This document shows, piece after piece, positions 1 through 11,831 of a DNA stretch of 64,000 nt. The notes below the pieces were generated by a model. The model searched no databases and had not been told where the DNA came from. It saw only the letters and a program-made list of their open reading frames with translations. Source of the DNA: Sporosarcina koreensis (GTDB lineage Bacteria; Bacillota; Bacilli; Bacillales_A; Planococcaceae); contig NZ_LN651335.1 of NCBI RefSeq assembly GCF_000826145.2, positions 248,001-312,000 on the forward strand, written 5' to 3'. The translations under genes and the position numbers were made by a program. The stretch's first letter is position 1. Each line of letters begins with the position of its first letter.

Positions 1-660
<660 letters not shown>

Positions 661-680
661 AACCGTCAGGCGTAACCAAT

Positions 681-709
681 AAAAAAACGGGGGCACTGTC
701 CCCCTTTTT
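681..709 (+). terminator. terminator-like hairpin between rpoB and rpoC
   Basis: An A-run (681-687) precedes a five-pair GC stem, GGGGG at 689-693 with CCCCC at 700-704, followed directly by TTTTT at 705-709. The form is that of a weak intrinsic terminator or attenuator. It sits between two subunit genes that are normally cotranscribed, so partial read-through is expected. Confidence 0.6.
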
Positions 710-763
710 GTGATGAACACAGGGCCAGCAAGGCAGCGACTAGACTAGAGGGAGGTAGGCTCC

Positions 764-3700
764 TTGGTAGATGTTAATAATTTTGAGTATATGAAAATCG
801 GGCTCGCTTCACCGGATAAGATCCGTTCGTGGTCTTACGGGGAAGTCAAAAAACCCGAAACGATCAATTACCGCACATTGAAGCCTGAAAAAGATGGGTT
901 GTTCTGCGAGCGTATTTTCGGACCGACAAAGGACTGGGAGTGCCATTGCGGTAAGTATAAGCGCGTTCGTTACAAAGGCGTTGTCTGTGACCGGTGCGGC
1001 GTGGAAGTCACCCGCCAGAAAGTGCGCCGGGAACGGATGGGCCACATCGAACTTGCAGCGCCTGTCACACACATCTGGTATTTCAAAGGGATCCCGAGCC
1101 GGATGGGTCTGATCCTGGATATGACACCGCGTGCGTTGGAGGAAGTCATCTACTTCGCTTCGTATGTTGTCGTCGATCCGGCTGATACGCCGCTTGAGCG
1201 GAAACAGCTGCTGTCCGAGAAGGAATATCGTCTGTACCGTGAGAAGTACGGCACGAAATTCACGGCGCTCATGGGAGCGGAAGCGATCGAACAGCTTCTG
1301 TCCGCAATCGATCTCGATAAAGAGACGGAGAGTCTGAAAGAAGAACTGAAAACAGTCCAGGGACAGCGCCGCACACGTGCGATCCGCCGCCTGGAAGTTG
1401 TCGAGTCCTTCCGTAACTCAGGGAACCGTCCGGAATGGATGGTTCTCGAAGTGCTGCCGGTCATCCCGCCGGAACTCCGTCCGATGGTACAGCTGGATGG
1501 CGGCCGTTTTGCAACGTCCGACCTGAACGACTTGTACCGCCGCGTCATCAACCGGAACAACCGCCTGAAGCGTCTTCTGGACCTGGGGGCACCTGGCATC
1601 ATCGTGCAGAATGAGAAGCGGATGCTGCAGGAGGCCGTTGATGCTCTTGTCGACAATGGCCGCCGCGGCCGTCCGGTAACCGGTCCGGGCAACCGTCCGC
1701 TGAAATCCCTCTCGCACATGCTGAAAGGGAAGCAGGGGCGTTTCCGTCAGAACCTTCTCGGTAAGCGTGTCGACTACTCCGGCCGTTCCGTTATCGTCGT
1801 CGGACCGAACCTGAAGATGTATCAGTGCGGTCTGCCGAAAGAAATGGCGATCGAACTGTTCAAACCGTTCGTCATGAAAGAGCTTGTCGAACGCGGACTT
1901 GCACATAACATCAAGAGTGCGAAGCGTAAGATCGAACGCCTCCATTCCGAAGTATGGGATGTGCTGGAAGAGGTCATCAAGGAACACCCAGTTCTTCTGA
2001 ACCGGGCCCCTACGCTGCACCGTCTCGGCATCCAGGCATTCGAGCCGATGCTCGTTGAAGGGCGCGCCATTCAGCTGCACCCGCTCGTCTGTACGGCATA
2101 CAACGCCGACTTCGACGGTGACCAGATGGCTGTCCACGTGCCGCTTTCCGCGGAAGCGCAGGCGGAAGCACGGCTCCTGATGCTTGCCGCGCAGAACATC
2201 TTGAACCCGAAAGACGGAAAACCTGTAGTTACACCGTCCCAGGATATGGTTCTCGGTAACTATTACCTGACACTGGAGCGTGAAGGTGCAGTAGGAGAAG
2301 GGAAAACATTCAGCAATGTGAATGAGGCGCTGATCGCCTATCAGAACGGTCATGTCCATCTCCACTCCCGTATCGCCATCCAGGCAGGCTCGCTGAAAAA
2401 CCCGACATTCACGGAAGAGCAGAACCGCAAACTGCTGATCACAACTGTCGGTAAGCTGGTATTCAATGAAATTCTGCCGGAATCATTCCCGTATATCAAC
2501 GAGCCGACCCAGCAGAACCTCCAGGTGGAAACGCCGGATATGTATTTCGTCCCGGGGACAACTGATGTACGGGAACATATTAAAAATGCTGAAGTCGTTT
2601 CGCCGTTCGTGAAAAAATATCTTGGAAATATCATTGCGGAGATCTTCCGCCGTTTCCACATCACCGAAACGTCGAAGATGCTCGACCGCATGAAAAACCT
2701 GGGATTCAAATATTCCACACGTGCCGGCATCACGGTAGGTATCTCCGATATCGTCGTTCTTCCGGACAAACACGATATACTGCAGGATGCACAGGAGAAA
2801 GTGGACAAAGTGACACAGCAGTTCCGCCGCGGACTCGTGACGGAAGAAGAGCGGTATGACCGCGTCATCTCGTATTGGAGCCACGCGAAGGATGTCATCC
2901 AGGACAAACTGATGGGCTCCCTTGAAAACACAAACCCGATCTTCATGATGAGTGACTCGGGGGCACGTGGTAACGCGTCGAACTTCACGCAGCTCGCAGG
3001 AATGCGTGGACTGATGGCCAACCCGGCTGGACGTATTATCGAACTGCCGATCAAGTCATCGTTCCGTGAAGGTCTGACAGTACTCGAGTACTTCATCTCT
3101 ACACACGGTGCACGTAAAGGTCTTGCGGATACAGCTCTGAAGACAGCCGACTCCGGTTACCTGACACGCCGCCTCGTAGATGTTGCACAGGATGTCATCG
3201 TCCGCGAAGACGACTGCGGAACCGACCGGGGACTTGAGATTACCGCGCTGACAGAAGGTGTGGAACTGATCGAATCCCTTGAGGAACGGATCGAAGGCCG
3301 GCACGCGAAGAAGAGAGTGCTCCATCCTGAAACAGGTGAAGTGCTTGCGGAAAAAGATCAGCTCATCACAGCCGACGTTGCACAGACTATCGTCAATGCC
3401 GGTATTACATCGATGTCGATCCGTTCGGCATTCACATGTAACACGAAGCACGGTGTGTGTAAGAAATGCTACGGCATCAACCTGGCGACAGGCGAAACGG
3501 TTGAAGTGGGAGAAGCGGTCGGTATTATCGCTGCCCAGTCGATCGGTGAGCCGGGAACCCAGCTGACGATGCGTACATTCCACACAGGCGGTGTTGCAGG
3601 AGATGACATCACATCAGGTCTTCCGCGTATCCAGGAGATCTTCGAATCGCGGAACCCGAAAGGTCAGGCTGTCATCTCGGAAATCAAAGGTATCGTTACG

Positions 3701-4363
3701 GATATCGACGAAATCCGCGAAGGACAGAAAGAAATCACTATCAAAGGCGACGTCGAGACGCGCAAGTACCTCGCGCCGTATAACGGCCGTCTGAAAGTGG
3801 CTGTGGAAGATACGGTCGAACGCGGTCAGGCACTGACGGAAGGCTCCGTCGATCCAAAAGAACTGATTGTCGTCAAAGACGTTTCGACTGTACAGGAATA
3901 CTTACTGAAAGAAGTACAGAAAGTATACCGGATGCAGGGTGTTGAAATCGGCGACAAACACGTTGAAGTCATGGTCCGTCAAATGATGCGGAAAGTCCGT
4001 GTCATCGAAGCGGGCGATACGGAACTGCTGCCGGGATCACTTCTGGACATCCACCAATTCTCGGATGCCAACACAGAAGTCCTGAAAACGGGCAAACTGC
4101 CGGCAACAGCACGTCCTGTCATCCTCGGAATCACGAAAGCGTCGCTTGAAACGGAATCCTTCCTTTCGGCCGCGTCCTTCCAGGAAACGACACGAGTCCT
4201 CACCGACGCAGCCATCAAAGGCAAAACTGATGAACTGCTCGGCTTGAAAGAGAACGTCATCATCGGTAAACTCGTACCGGCGGGAACAGGCATGCAGCGC
4301 TACCGCGGCATTGAACTTGACCGCGAAGAGGAACTTGAAGAAGACGCAGTATCTGCAGAGTAA
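764..4363 (+). CDS. rpoC: RNA polymerase beta-prime subunit
   Basis: This gene encodes the 1199-residue catalytic beta-prime subunit of RNA polymerase, the same length as in B. subtilis. The start is TTG, preceded by a strong GGGAGG site at about 750-755. The N-terminal zinc finger has Cys60, Cys62, Cys75 and Cys78. The active-site loop NADFDGDQ places the three magnesium-binding aspartates at 449, 451 and 453. The second zinc site (CGT...[11 protein letters not shown]), the trigger-loop region ([13 protein letters not shown]) and the C-terminal [18 protein letters not shown] block are all present. A terminator closes the rpoBC unit 10 bp downstream. Confidence 0.99.
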   Translation: MVDVNNFEYMKIGLASPDKIRSWSYGEVKKPETINYRTLKPEKDGLFCERIFGPTKDWECHCGKYKRVRYKGVVCDRCGVEVTRQKVRRERMGHIELAAPVTHIWYFKGIPSRMGLILDMTPRALEEVIYFASYVVVDPADTPLERKQLLSEKEYRLYREKYGTKFTALMGAEAIEQLLSAIDLDKETESLKEELKTVQGQRRTRAIRRLEVVESFRNSGNRPEWMVLEVLPVIPPELRPMVQLDGGRFATSDLNDLYRRVINRNNRLKRLLDLGAPGIIVQNEKRMLQEAVDALVDNGRRGRPVTGPGNRPLKSLSHMLKGKQGRFRQNLLGKRVDYSGRSVIVVGPNLKMYQCGLPKEMAIELFKPFVMKELVERGLAHNIKSAKRKIERLHSEVWDVLEEVIKEHPVLLNRAPTLHRLGIQAFEPMLVEGRAIQLHPLVCTAYNADFDGDQMAVHVPLSAEAQAEARLLMLAAQNILNPKDGKPVVTPSQDMVLGNYYLTLEREGAVGEGKTFSNVNEALIAYQNGHVHLHSRIAIQAGSLKNPTFTEEQNRKLLITTVGKLVFNEILPESFPYINEPTQQNLQVETPDMYFVPGTTDVREHIKNAEVVSPFVKKYLGNIIAEIFRRFHITETSKMLDRMKNLGFKYSTRAGITVGISDIVVLPDKHDILQDAQEKVDKVTQQFRRGLVTEEERYDRVISYWSHAKDVIQDKLMGSLENTNPIFMMSDSGARGNASNFTQLAGMRGLMANPAGRIIELPIKSSFREGLTVLEYFISTHGARKGLADTALKTADSGYLTRRLVDVAQDVIVREDDCGTDRGLEITALTEGVELIESLEERIEGRHAKKRVLHPETGEVLAEKDQLITADVAQTIVNAGITSMSIRSAFTCNTKHGVCKKCYGINLATGETVEVGEAVGIIAAQSIGEPGTQLTMRTFHTGGVAGDDITSGLPRIQEIFESRNPKGQAVISEIKGIVTDIDEIREGQKEITIKGDVETRKYLAPYNGRLKVAVEDTVERGQALTEGSVDPKELIVVKDVSTVQEYLLKEVQKVYRMQGVEIGDKHVEVMVRQMMRKVRVIEAGDTELLPGSLLDIHQFSDANTEVLKTGKLPATARPVILGITKASLETESFLSAASFQETTRVLTDAAIKGKTDELLGLKENVIIGKLVPAGTGMQRYRGIELDREEELEEDAVSAE

Positions 4364-4373
4364 TGATCAATGC

Positions 4374-4410
4374 AAACGGGAGGAGCCAGCCTCCTTCCGT
4401 TTTACATTTT
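4374..4410 (+). terminator. intrinsic terminator after rpoC
   Basis: The stem AAACGG-G-AGGAG (4374-4385) pairs with CTCCT-T-CCGTTT (4391-4402) around a five-base loop, with a G-T pair inside, and runs into a T-rich tail. It closes the rpoBC unit just before the str operon promoter. Confidence 0.85.
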
Positions 4411-4415
4411 TATTG

Positions 4416-4444
4416 TTGACACGGCTCCGCGCAGATGGTACTAT
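4416..4444 (+). promoter_or_regulatory. sigma-A promoter of the str operon
   Basis: A perfect -35 TTGACA (4416-4421), a 17-bp spacer and -10 TACTAT (4439-4444) lie directly behind the rpoC terminator and 45 bp before the first start codon of rplGB. Confidence 0.8.
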
Positions 4445-4489
4445 ACAAAAGGTTGATAGTTGAATGTCTGTACTTTGGAGGATATCATC

Positions 4490-4738
4490 ATGTCTTATGA
4501 TAAAGTCTCACAGGCAGAGAAGCTGATCATCGGTACAAAGCAAGCAGTGAAAACGATTCGCCGGAATAAGGCGCATGAAGTCTTCATTGCACAGGATGCA
4601 GAGGATCGGGTGACTGGTCCGGTAATTGAAGAAGCTGCCAGACAGGACATTCCGCTGACATATGTCGAATCGCGGACTGAGCTTGGGAAAGCATGCGGAA
4701 TTCAAGTGGCTGCATCAGTGGTCGTCATCACTGATTAA
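4490..4738 (+). CDS. rplGB: L7Ae-family RNA-binding protein (YbxF/RplGB)
   Basis: This 82-residue protein belongs to the L7Ae/L30e/Gadd45 kink-turn-binding family and matches B. subtilis YbxF in length and in the MSYDKVSQA start and LGKACGI motif. In Bacillus the protein associates with the ribosome; its exact role is not settled. The ATG at 4490 is chosen because GGAGG lies 8 bp upstream (4477-4481); a TTG 30 bp further upstream has no ribosome-binding site. It is the first gene of the str operon, ahead of rpsL. Confidence 0.92.
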   Translation: MSYDKVSQAEKLIIGTKQAVKTIRRNKAHEVFIAQDAEDRVTGPVIEEAARQDIPLTYVESRTELGKACGIQVAASVVVITD

Positions 4739-4739
4739 C

Positions 4740-4777
4740 GGTTTTTGCACGCATAAAAGTGCAAAACCTTTGTTTTT
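4740..4777 (+). terminator. attenuator-like terminator between rplGB and rpsL
   Basis: The 5' arm at 4740-4750 (GGTTTTTGCAC) pairs with GTGCAAAACC at 4759-4768, with one bulged T and an eight-base loop. It is followed by TTTGTTTTT. This is a good intrinsic terminator inside an operon, so it probably acts as partial terminator or attenuator, making rplGB transcripts more abundant than the rest. Confidence 0.7.
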
Positions 4778-4839
4778 ACCCAAAAATGAACCACCTGGAT
4801 GTGTGGTCTTAAAAGAAGTTGGAAGGAGGAAAAAAACCG

Positions 4840-5259
4840 ATGCCTACAATTAACCAATTGGTCCGCAAACCACGTAAATCGAATACTAGCGGCTCGAAAG
4901 CTCCGGCACTTGGAAAAACGTATAACAGTTTCAAAAAGTCGATGACTAACGTCAACTCGCCACAAAAACGAGGTGTCTGCACACGTGTGGGCACAATGAC
5001 ACCGAAGAAGCCGAACTCGGCCCTTCGTAAATATGCTCGTGTACGTTTGACAAACACTCTGGAAGTCAACGCATATATCCCTGGTGAAGGCCACAACCTT
5101 CAAGAGCACAGTGTTGTTCTGATCCGCGGAGGACGCGTAAAAGACTTACCGGGTGTCCGTTACCATATCGTTCGTGGTGCGCTTGATACTGCCGGTGTAA
5201 CTGGCCGTATGCAAAGCCGTTCACACTACGGTGCGAAAAAGCCTAAAGAGAAAAAATAA
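4840..5259 (+). CDS. rpsL: 30S ribosomal protein S12
   Basis: S12 lies at the decoding centre of the 30S subunit. The 139-residue product starts [10 protein letters not shown] at an ATG preceded by AAGGAGG (4823-4829); an upstream in-frame TTG overlaps that site and is not used. The [11 protein letters not shown] loop (Lys56, equivalent to E. coli Lys43) carries the unmutated, streptomycin-sensitive residue, and the second resistance loop ([13 protein letters not shown]) is also wild type. It is followed by rpsG after 35 bp. Confidence 0.98.
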   Translation: MPTINQLVRKPRKSNTSGSKAPALGKTYNSFKKSMTNVNSPQKRGVCTRVGTMTPKKPNSALRKYARVRLTNTLEVNAYIPGEGHNLQEHSVVLIRGGRVKDLPGVRYHIVRGALDTAGVTGRMQSRSHYGAKKPKEKK

Positions 5260-5294
5260 TAAAGCAGCAACTATTTTGAAAGGAGGAACACAAC

Positions 5295-5765
5295 ATGCCT
5301 CGTAAAGGTCCAGTTGCAAAACGTGATGTTTTGCCAGATCCGATTTATAACTCGAAGCTAGTTACTCGTCTTATCAACAAAATGATGGTAGACGGTAAAA
5401 AAGGTACTTCTCAGAAAATTTTATACGGTGCGTTTGAACTTGTGAAGGAGCGTTCAGGAAACGATCCGATCGAAGTGTTCGAAGCAGCGCTTAACAACGT
5501 AATGCCAGTTCTTGAAGTGCGTGCACGCCGTGTCGGCGGAGCGAACTACCAAGTACCGGTGGAAGTCCGTCCGGAGCGCCGTACGACTCTTGGTCTCCGC
5601 TACCTCGTGAACTATTCACGCACACGTGGTGAAAAGACGATGGAAGAACGTCTTGCGAACGAAATTCTTGATGCATCGAACAACACAGGCGCATCTGTAA
5701 AACGCCGTGAAGAAATGCACAAGATGGCAGAAGCGAACAAAGCATTCGCTCACTACCGCTGGTAA
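5295..5765 (+). CDS. rpsG: 30S ribosomal protein S7
   Basis: The 156-residue protein is full length compared with Bacillus S7. It nucleates assembly of the 30S head by binding the 3' major domain of 16S rRNA. It begins [20 protein letters not shown] and contains the conserved [16 protein letters not shown] block. A strong AAAGGAGG site (5279-5286) precedes the ATG, and fusA follows after 51 bp. Confidence 0.98.
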   Translation: MPRKGPVAKRDVLPDPIYNSKLVTRLINKMMVDGKKGTSQKILYGAFELVKERSGNDPIEVFEAALNNVMPVLEVRARRVGGANYQVPVEVRPERRTTLGLRYLVNYSRTRGEKTMEERLANEILDASNNTGASVKRREEMHKMAEANKAFAHYRW

Positions 5766-5816
5766 GATCCATTCGTTCACTAAATCGTTATTCCGATATG
5801 GAAGGAGCAATACAAA

Positions 5817-7895
5817 ATGGGTAGAGAGTTCTCCTTAGAGAATACTCGTAACATTGGTATCATGGCTCACATCGATGCTGGTAAAACAACAACGACTGAG
5901 CGGATCCTTTATTACACAGGCCGAATCCACAAAATCGGTGAAACGCACGAAGGTGCATCACAGATGGACTGGATGGAGCAGGAACAGGAACGCGGAATCA
6001 CGATCACATCGGCTGCGACAACAGCAAGCTGGAAAGGTCACCGCGTAAACATCATTGATACACCGGGACACGTAGACTTCACAGTTGAAGTTGAACGTTC
6101 ACTCCGTGTACTCGATGGTGCTGTAACGGTCCTTGACGCACAGTCCGGTGTTGAACCGCAGACTGAAACAGTATGGCGCCAGGCAACGACTTACGGCGTG
6201 CCTCGTATCGTATTCGTCAACAAGATGGACAAAACAGGTGCAGACTTCATGTACTCTGTAGGAACACTCCATGACCGTCTTCAGGCAAATGCTCACCCGA
6301 TCCAAATGCCGATCGGTGCAGAGGATGCTTTCGAAGCGATCATCGACCTGGTTGAAATGAAAGCGAACTTCTATCCTGATGACACTGGCATGAACGTAGA
6401 AGTCGGTGAAATTCCGGAAGAATACCGTGCAGATGCTGAAAAAGCCCGTGAAAGTTTAGTGGAAGCGATCGTAGACTTCGACGAAAACCTCATGGAAAAA
6501 TATCTGGGCGGCGAAGAGCTGACAGTTGAAGAACTGAAAGCGGCTATCCGTAAAGCGACACTGGCTGTAGAATTCTACCCGGTCGTTTGCGGTACAGCAT
6601 TCAAAAACAAAGGGGTCCAGCTCGTATTGGATGCAGTCATCGACTACCTGCCGGCTCCTACCGATCTTCCTCCAATGATGGGGATCAACCCTGAAACAGA
6701 AGAAGAAGAAGAGCGTAAAGCCAGCGACGATGCTCCATTCTCTGCGCTTGCGTTCAAAGTCATGACTGACCCTTACGTCGGTAAACTGACATTCTTCCGT
6801 GTCTACTCAGGCGTCCTGCAATCCGGTTCGTACATCAAGAACTCGACGAAGGACAAGCGTGAGCGTGTAGGACGTATCCTGCAAATGCACGCAAACCACC
6901 GTGAAGAGATTTCAGAAGTCCATGCCGGCGAAATCGCTGCTGCAGTCGGACTGAAAGACACAGGGACAGGCGATACGCTTTGTGACGACAAAGCTCCAGT
7001 CATCCTTGAGTCCATGGAATTCCCTGAACCGGTTATCTCTGTTGCGATCGAGCCGAAAACAAAGGCCGACCAAGACAAAATGGGTCAGGCGCTTGGCAAG
7101 CTGCAGGAAGAAGACCCGACATTCCGTGCACACACTGACCAGGAAACTGGTGAAGTCATCATCGCCGGAATGGGTGAGCTCCACCTCGACATCATCGTTG
7201 ACCGCTTGAAGCGCGAATTCAAAGTGGAAGCGAATGTTGGTGCTCCTCAAGTATCGTACCGTGAAACATTCCGTCAAGGCGCTGAGGTCGAAGGTAAATT
7301 CGTACGTCAGTCAGGCGGACGCGGACAATACGGTCACGTTTGGATCGAGTTCGAACCGAACGAAGAAGGTGCAGGATTCGAATTCAAGAACGCGATCGTC
7401 GGTGGTGTCGTTCCTCGTGAATACATCCCGGCAATCGAGGCAGGCGTACGCGACTCACTGGCTAACGGTGTACTCGCAGGCTACCCGCTGATCGACATCA
7501 AGGCCCGTCTCTTCGATGGTTCGTACCATGACGTCGACTCCAACGAAATGGCCTTCAAAGTCGCTGCATCCATGGCCTTGAAAAACGCTGTCAACAAGTG
7601 TAAACCAGTACTTCTCGAGCCGACGATGAAAGTCGAAGTCATCATCCCTGAAGAATATATGGGAGACATCATGGGTGACATCACTTCACGCCGCGGCCGC
7701 GTAGAAGGTATGGAAGCACGCGGTAACGCACAAGTCGTCCGTGCAATGGTTCCACTTGCGGAAATGTTCGGTTATGCGACAGCACTCCGCTCGAACACCC
7801 AGGGACGCGGTGTATTCTCGATGGTATTCGACCACTACGAAGAAGTGCCGAAATCCATTGCAGAAGATGTTATCAAAAAGAATAAAGGCGAATAA
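5817..7895 (+). CDS. fusA: translation elongation factor G
   Basis: EF-G is the GTPase that drives translocation of tRNA and mRNA after peptide-bond formation. The 692-residue protein has G1 AHIDAGKT at 17-24, the RGITI switch I motif at 59-63, DTPGH at 81-85 and NKMD at 135-138, followed by domains II to V. Length and order match Bacillus EF-G. GGAAGGAG precedes the ATG. It lies between rpsG and tuf in the classic str operon order. Confidence 0.98.
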   Translation: MGREFSLENTRNIGIMAHIDAGKTTTTERILYYTGRIHKIGETHEGASQMDWMEQEQERGITITSAATTASWKGHRVNIIDTPGHVDFTVEVERSLRVLDGAVTVLDAQSGVEPQTETVWRQATTYGVPRIVFVNKMDKTGADFMYSVGTLHDRLQANAHPIQMPIGAEDAFEAIIDLVEMKANFYPDDTGMNVEVGEIPEEYRADAEKARESLVEAIVDFDENLMEKYLGGEELTVEELKAAIRKATLAVEFYPVVCGTAFKNKGVQLVLDAVIDYLPAPTDLPPMMGINPETEEEEERKASDDAPFSALAFKVMTDPYVGKLTFFRVYSGVLQSGSYIKNSTKDKRERVGRILQMHANHREEISEVHAGEIAAAVGLKDTGTGDTLCDDKAPVILESMEFPEPVISVAIEPKTKADQDKMGQALGKLQEEDPTFRAHTDQETGEVIIAGMGELHLDIIVDRLKREFKVEANVGAPQVSYRETFRQGAEVEGKFVRQSGGRGQYGHVWIEFEPNEEGAGFEFKNAIVGGVVPREYIPAIEAGVRDSLANGVLAGYPLIDIKARLFDGSYHDVDSNEMAFKVAASMALKNAVNKCKPVLLEPTMKVEVIIPEEYMGDIMGDITSRRGRVEGMEARGNAQVVRAMVPLAEMFGYATALRSNTQGRGVFSMVFDHYEEVPKSIAEDVIKKNKGE

Positions 7896-7943
7896 TTGAA
7901 ATTCGTCTCCGATTCAAGTATAACTACTTTGTAAGTTATGATT

Positions 7944-7963
7944 CCGGAGTCATACGGCTCCGG
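7944..7963 (+). other. short hairpin in the fusA-tuf spacer
   Basis: CCGGAG (7944-7949) pairs with CTCCGG (7958-7963) around an eight-base loop. There is no T-run behind it, so it is not a terminator. It may be an RNA processing or stability site between fusA and the more highly expressed tuf. The function is inferred only from position. Confidence 0.4.
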
Positions 7964-8014
7964 TCCATATCTATAAAACTAAAATCACACTCAATTTAGA
8001 GGAGGAACTCCAAA

Positions 8015-9202
8015 ATGGCTAAAGAAAAATTCGATCGGTCCAAAACGCATGCTAACGTCGGTACAATCGGCCACGTTGACCATGGTAAAACAACTTTGAC
8101 TGCTGCAATTGCAACAGTTCTTGCAAAAAAAGGCGGCGGTGAAGCACGTTCTTACGCTGACGTTGATAACGCACCTGAAGAAAAAGAGCGCGGTATCACA
8201 ATCAATACTTCACACATCGAGTATGAAACAGCAACTCGCCACTACGCACACGTAGACTGCCCAGGACACGCCGACTATGTTAAGAACATGATCACAGGCG
8301 CTGCTCAAATGGACGGCGGAATCTTGGTTGTATCTGCAGCTGACGGCCCAATGCCGCAAACACGTGAGCACATCCTTCTTTCACGTCAAGTAGGCGTACC
8401 TTACTTGGTAGTGTTCATGAACAAATGTGACATGGTGGACGACGAAGAACTTCTTGAACTCGTAGAAATGGAGATCCGTGATCTTCTTTCTGAATATGAC
8501 TTCCCTGGCGATGACCTTCCAGTTATCAAAGGTTCTGCTCTTAAAGCACTTGAAGGCGAAGAAGAGTGGGAAGAGAAGATCGTTGAACTTATGGACGCAG
8601 TTGACGAGTATATCCCAACTCCAGAGCGCGATACTGACAAGCCATTCATGATGCCTGTCGAGGACGTATTCTCGATCACTGGCCGTGGTACAGTAGCAAC
8701 TGGCCGTGTTGAGCGTGGACAAGTTAAAGTCGGCGACACTGTTGACATCATCGGATTGGCTGACGAACCAAAATCAACAACTGTTACAGGTGTTGAAATG
8801 TTCCGTAAGCTTCTTGACTATGCAGAAGCTGGCGACAACATCGGGGCACTTCTTCGCGGGGTAGCTCGTGAAGATATCGAACGCGGACAAGTACTTGCAA
8901 AGCCGGGTTCAATCACACCGCACACTAACTTCAAATCTGAAGTATACGTTTTGTCAAAAGAAGAAGGCGGACGTCACACTCCATTCTTCTCGAACTACCG
9001 CCCGCAGTTCTACTTCCGTACAACTGACGTAACTGGAATCATCACACTTCCAGAAGGCGTAGAAATGGTTATGCCTGGCGACAACGTTGAAATGACGATC
9101 GAACTGATCTCTCCAATCGCGATTGAAGAAGGAACTAAGTTCTCAATCCGTGAAGGCGGCCGTACTGTCGGCGCTGGCGTTGTAGCTTCTATCGAAAAGT
9201 AA
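8015..9202 (+). CDS. tuf: translation elongation factor Tu
   Basis: EF-Tu carries aminoacyl-tRNA to the ribosomal A site as a GTP complex. The 395-residue protein has GHVDHGKT at 19-26, RGITI at 59-63, DCPGH at 81-85 and NKCD at 136-139, then the two beta-barrel domains. GAGGAGG sits about 8 bp ahead of the ATG. It is the last gene of the str operon and is followed 8 bp after its stop by a very strong terminator. Confidence 0.99.
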   Translation: MAKEKFDRSKTHANVGTIGHVDHGKTTLTAAIATVLAKKGGGEARSYADVDNAPEEKERGITINTSHIEYETATRHYAHVDCPGHADYVKNMITGAAQMDGGILVVSAADGPMPQTREHILLSRQVGVPYLVVFMNKCDMVDDEELLELVEMEIRDLLSEYDFPGDDLPVIKGSALKALEGEEEWEEKIVELMDAVDEYIPTPERDTDKPFMMPVEDVFSITGRGTVATGRVERGQVKVGDTVDIIGLADEPKSTTVTGVEMFRKLLDYAEAGDNIGALLRGVAREDIERGQVLAKPGSITPHTNFKSEVYVLSKEEGGRHTPFFSNYRPQFYFRTTDVTGIITLPEGVEMVMPGDNVEMTIELISPIAIEEGTKFSIREGGRTVGAGVVASIEK

Positions 9203-9210
9203 TCACCTTG

Positions 9211-9240
9211 AAAAGCCCGTCGGCGCCGACGGGCTTTTTT
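9211..9240 (+). terminator. palindromic terminator of the str operon
   Basis: Bases 9211-9238 form a perfect self-complementary hairpin, AAAAGCCCGTCGGC with its exact reverse complement, ending in a T-run. With its A-run and T-run it can act on either strand. Confidence 0.95.
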
Positions 9241-9340
9241 CTATGCCTGCTTGCTCAGCAAGCATGTAACGGCTGCCGATCAGCGCTACGCGCATAGAAC
9301 CAGACCTACCATCCCTAAGCCGCCCAAGCAGCCGTGAGGA

Positions 9341-9540
9341 ACACTCAAGCGGGCAGAGGATACGCTCAAACAACTAGAGGATACACTCAAGCAGCCTGAG
9401 AAACGCTCATGCAACTAGGACAAACGCTCAAGCAGAAGAAGGAACGCTCAAGCAACCAGAGAAACGCTCAAGTGAGTATGGGAAACGCTCAGGTATCTGC
9501 AAGAAACGCTCAAGCAACCAGGACAAACGCTCAAACAATC
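9341..9540. repeat. tandem array A, ten copies, 20-21 bp period
   Basis: The core ACGCTCAAGC or close variants recurs ten times. The CTCA word starts at 9344, 9365, 9386, 9406, 9427, 9447, 9467, 9488, 9509 and 9530, so the spacing is always 20 or 21 bp. The 10-11 bases between cores vary. A possible decayed copy lies near 9558. The array begins about 100 bp after the tuf terminator and contains no credible gene. The preceding stretch 9241-9340 shows only a small palindrome near 9247-9264. Confidence 0.85.
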
Positions 9541-9708
9541 TGGTAGCCAGCCAAGCGCTCTGTCAAAAATCACACGACCACCTCCGAAAGCAATCCCCAC
9601 AGCACAAACATCCCTCCTCAAATCTGATAAAATACAACTCACACCGCTCTGCACAGCAACATAACAGTTGCATCTCATGCCATTTCGTTCTATACTATAA
9701 AAGTTGTT

Positions 9709-9746
9709 AAAGAATATCGCTAAACCTATTGCGACATTCTTTTTTT
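9709..9746 (+). terminator. terminator-like hairpin upstream of the S10 promoter
   Basis: AAAGAAT-A-TCGC (9709-9720) pairs with GCGA-C-ATTCTTT (9731-9742) around a ten-base loop and is followed by further T residues. A TATACTAT box at 9691-9698 suggests that a short transcript may end here. No coding sequence is served by it, so it may insulate the S10 operon from upstream transcription. Confidence 0.65.
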
Positions 9747-9757
9747 ATGTGTATAAT
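9729..9757 (+). promoter_or_regulatory. probable sigma-A promoter of the S10 operon
   Basis: TTGCGA (9729-9734), a 17-bp spacer and the consensus TATAAT (9752-9757) with an upstream TG form a good promoter. The -35 box overlaps the loop and 3' arm of the preceding hairpin. Confidence 0.7.
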
Positions 9758-9763
9758 GTTTAG

Positions 9764-10195
<432 letters not shown>

Positions 10196-10241
10196 TGGCA
10201 AACAATAATACTATAACTAAAACATTCAGGAGGTGTGACAA

Positions 10242-10871
10242 ATGACCAAAGGAATCTTAGGAAGAAAAGTCGGTATGACGCAAGTATTTGCTGAAAACGG
10301 CGACTTGATCCCCGTAACTGTAATTGCGGCTGCTCCAAACGTTGTTCTTCAGAAGAAGACAGACGAAACAGACGGCTACGAAGCAATCCAGCTCGGATTC
10401 GAGGACAAACGTGAAAAGCTTTCCAACAAACCAGCTATGGGACATGTTGCAAAAGCTGAAACGGCACCTAAGCGCTTCATTCGCGAAATTCGCGGAATCG
10501 ATGCAGCTGAGTACGAAGTTGGTCAGGAAGTCAAAGTTGATACATTCGCAGAAGGCGATGTCATCGACATTACAGGAGTATCTAAAGGTAAAGGGTTCCA
10601 AGGTGTTATCAAACGTCACGGATTCTCACGCGGGCCTATGAGCCACGGTTCACGCCATCACCGCGCACCAGGTTCAATCGGATCTGTTGACGCACAGCGC
10701 GTATTCAAAGGGAAGAAAATGCCGGGTCGTACAGGCGGCAAAACCGTTACTATCCAAAACCTTGAAGTCGTGCGGGTTGATACAGAACGCAACTTGCTGC
10801 TTGTAAAAGGTAACGTTCCAGGCGCTAAGAAATCACTTGTCATCGTGAAAAGCGCAATCAAAGGGAACTAA
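10242..10871 (+). CDS. rplC: 50S ribosomal protein L3
   Basis: L3 binds near the peptidyl transferase centre and starts 50S assembly. The 209-residue product begins [16 protein letters not shown] and holds the conserved [11 protein letters not shown] and [18 protein letters not shown] blocks. AGGAGGTG precedes the ATG. The gene keeps the usual position between rpsJ and rplD. Confidence 0.98.
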   Translation: MTKGILGRKVGMTQVFAENGDLIPVTVIAAAPNVVLQKKTDETDGYEAIQLGFEDKREKLSNKPAMGHVAKAETAPKRFIREIRGIDAAEYEVGQEVKVDTFAEGDVIDITGVSKGKGFQGVIKRHGFSRGPMSHGSRHHRAPGSIGSVDAQRVFKGKKMPGRTGGKTVTIQNLEVVRVDTERNLLLVKGNVPGAKKSLVIVKSAIKGN

Positions 10872-10896
10872 TTAACGAAGGAAGGAGGAAACACTA

Positions 10897-11520
10897 ATGC
10901 CAAAAGTATCCGTAGTGAATCAAACTGGATCTGCAGCAGGCGAAATCGAACTGAACGACTCCATATTCGGAATTGAGCCAAACCAGGCAGTCCTATTCGA
11001 AGCATTGGTTCAGCAGCGTGCAGCAATGCGCCAAGGGAACCACAAAGTAAAAACACGTGCAGAAGTAGCAGGCGGCGGCCGCAAGCCGTGGCGCCAGAAA
11101 GGTACTGGCCGTGCCCGTCAAGGCTCGATCCGATCCCCGCAATGGCGCGGAGGCGGTATCGTCTTCGGACCGACACCACGCAGCTACAGCTACAAACTGC
11201 CTAAAAAAGTCCGTCGTCTTGCCCTTCGTTCCGCTTTGTCCAGCAAAGTGCGTGAAGAGGAACTGGTCGTATTGGAAGGTTTGACTTTCGATGCACCGAA
11301 GACAAAGGAATTCACAAAAGTGCTTGCTGATCTTTCAATCGGCAAAAAAGCATTGTTCGTCACTGCTGACCTTGATGAGAACGTAGCATTGTCTGCTCGT
11401 AACATCCCCGGAATCAGCGTTGTGACTGCAAACGGCATCAGCGTGCTTGACTTGGCTGCACATGATCAGCTCGTCATCACAAAAGACGCTGTTAAAAAAA
11501 TCGAGGAGGTGCTTGGTTAA
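10897..11520 (+). CDS. rplD: 50S ribosomal protein L4
   Basis: The 207-residue L4 lines the peptide exit tunnel through its long central loop ([19 protein letters not shown]). AAGGAGG precedes the ATG. In E. coli L4 is the autoregulator of the S10 operon; whether that holds here is not shown by the sequence. Its TAA overlaps the ATG of rplW by one base, so the two are translationally coupled. Confidence 0.98.
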   Translation: MPKVSVVNQTGSAAGEIELNDSIFGIEPNQAVLFEALVQQRAAMRQGNHKVKTRAEVAGGGRKPWRQKGTGRARQGSIRSPQWRGGGIVFGPTPRSYSYKLPKKVRRLALRSALSSKVREEELVVLEGLTFDAPKTKEFTKVLADLSIGKKALFVTADLDENVALSARNIPGISVVTANGISVLDLAAHDQLVITKDAVKKIEEVLG

Positions 11521-11804
11521 TGGAAGCACGTGATGTATTGAAGCGTCCGGTCATTACCGAGCGATCTTCTGAAGCGATGGAGTTCAACAAGTACACATTC
11601 GAAGTCGACACTCGTGCAAACAAAACGCACATCAAACAAGCAGTCGAAGAAATCTTCGGAGTAACAGTGGAAAAAGTGAATGTCCAGAATTACAAAGGTA
11701 AATTCAAGCGTATGGGTAAACATGCAGGCTACACAAACAAGCGCCGCAAAGCGATTGTTACATTGACTGCTGACTCTAAAGATATCGAACTCTTCGACAT
11801 CTGA
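11520..11804 (+). CDS. rplW: 50S ribosomal protein L23
   Basis: L23 lies at the tunnel exit and is the docking site for trigger factor and the signal recognition particle. The 94-residue protein begins [16 protein letters not shown] and has the [18 protein letters not shown] core. Its ribosome-binding site (GAGGTG) is inside the end of rplD, with which it overlaps by one base. Confidence 0.97.
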   Translation: MEARDVLKRPVITERSSEAMEFNKYTFEVDTRANKTHIKQAVEEIFGVTVEKVNVQNYKGKFKRMGKHAGYTNKRRKAIVTLTADSKDIELFDI

Positions 11805-11831
11805 TCACAATAAACGAAGGAGGGAATACCA

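Noticed and set aside
1418..2365. Long open frames antisense to rpoC
   Set aside because: They mirror a highly conserved gene, have no ribosome-binding site and show no recognisable motif.
9341..9540. Array A as a CRISPR locus
   Set aside because: The cores are about 10 bp with 10-11 bp spacers, far shorter than CRISPR repeats and spacers, and no cas gene is in the window.
9448..9678. A minus-strand open frame across array A
   Set aside because: Its Leu-Ser-Val repeats simply translate the DNA repeat; there is no good start site.
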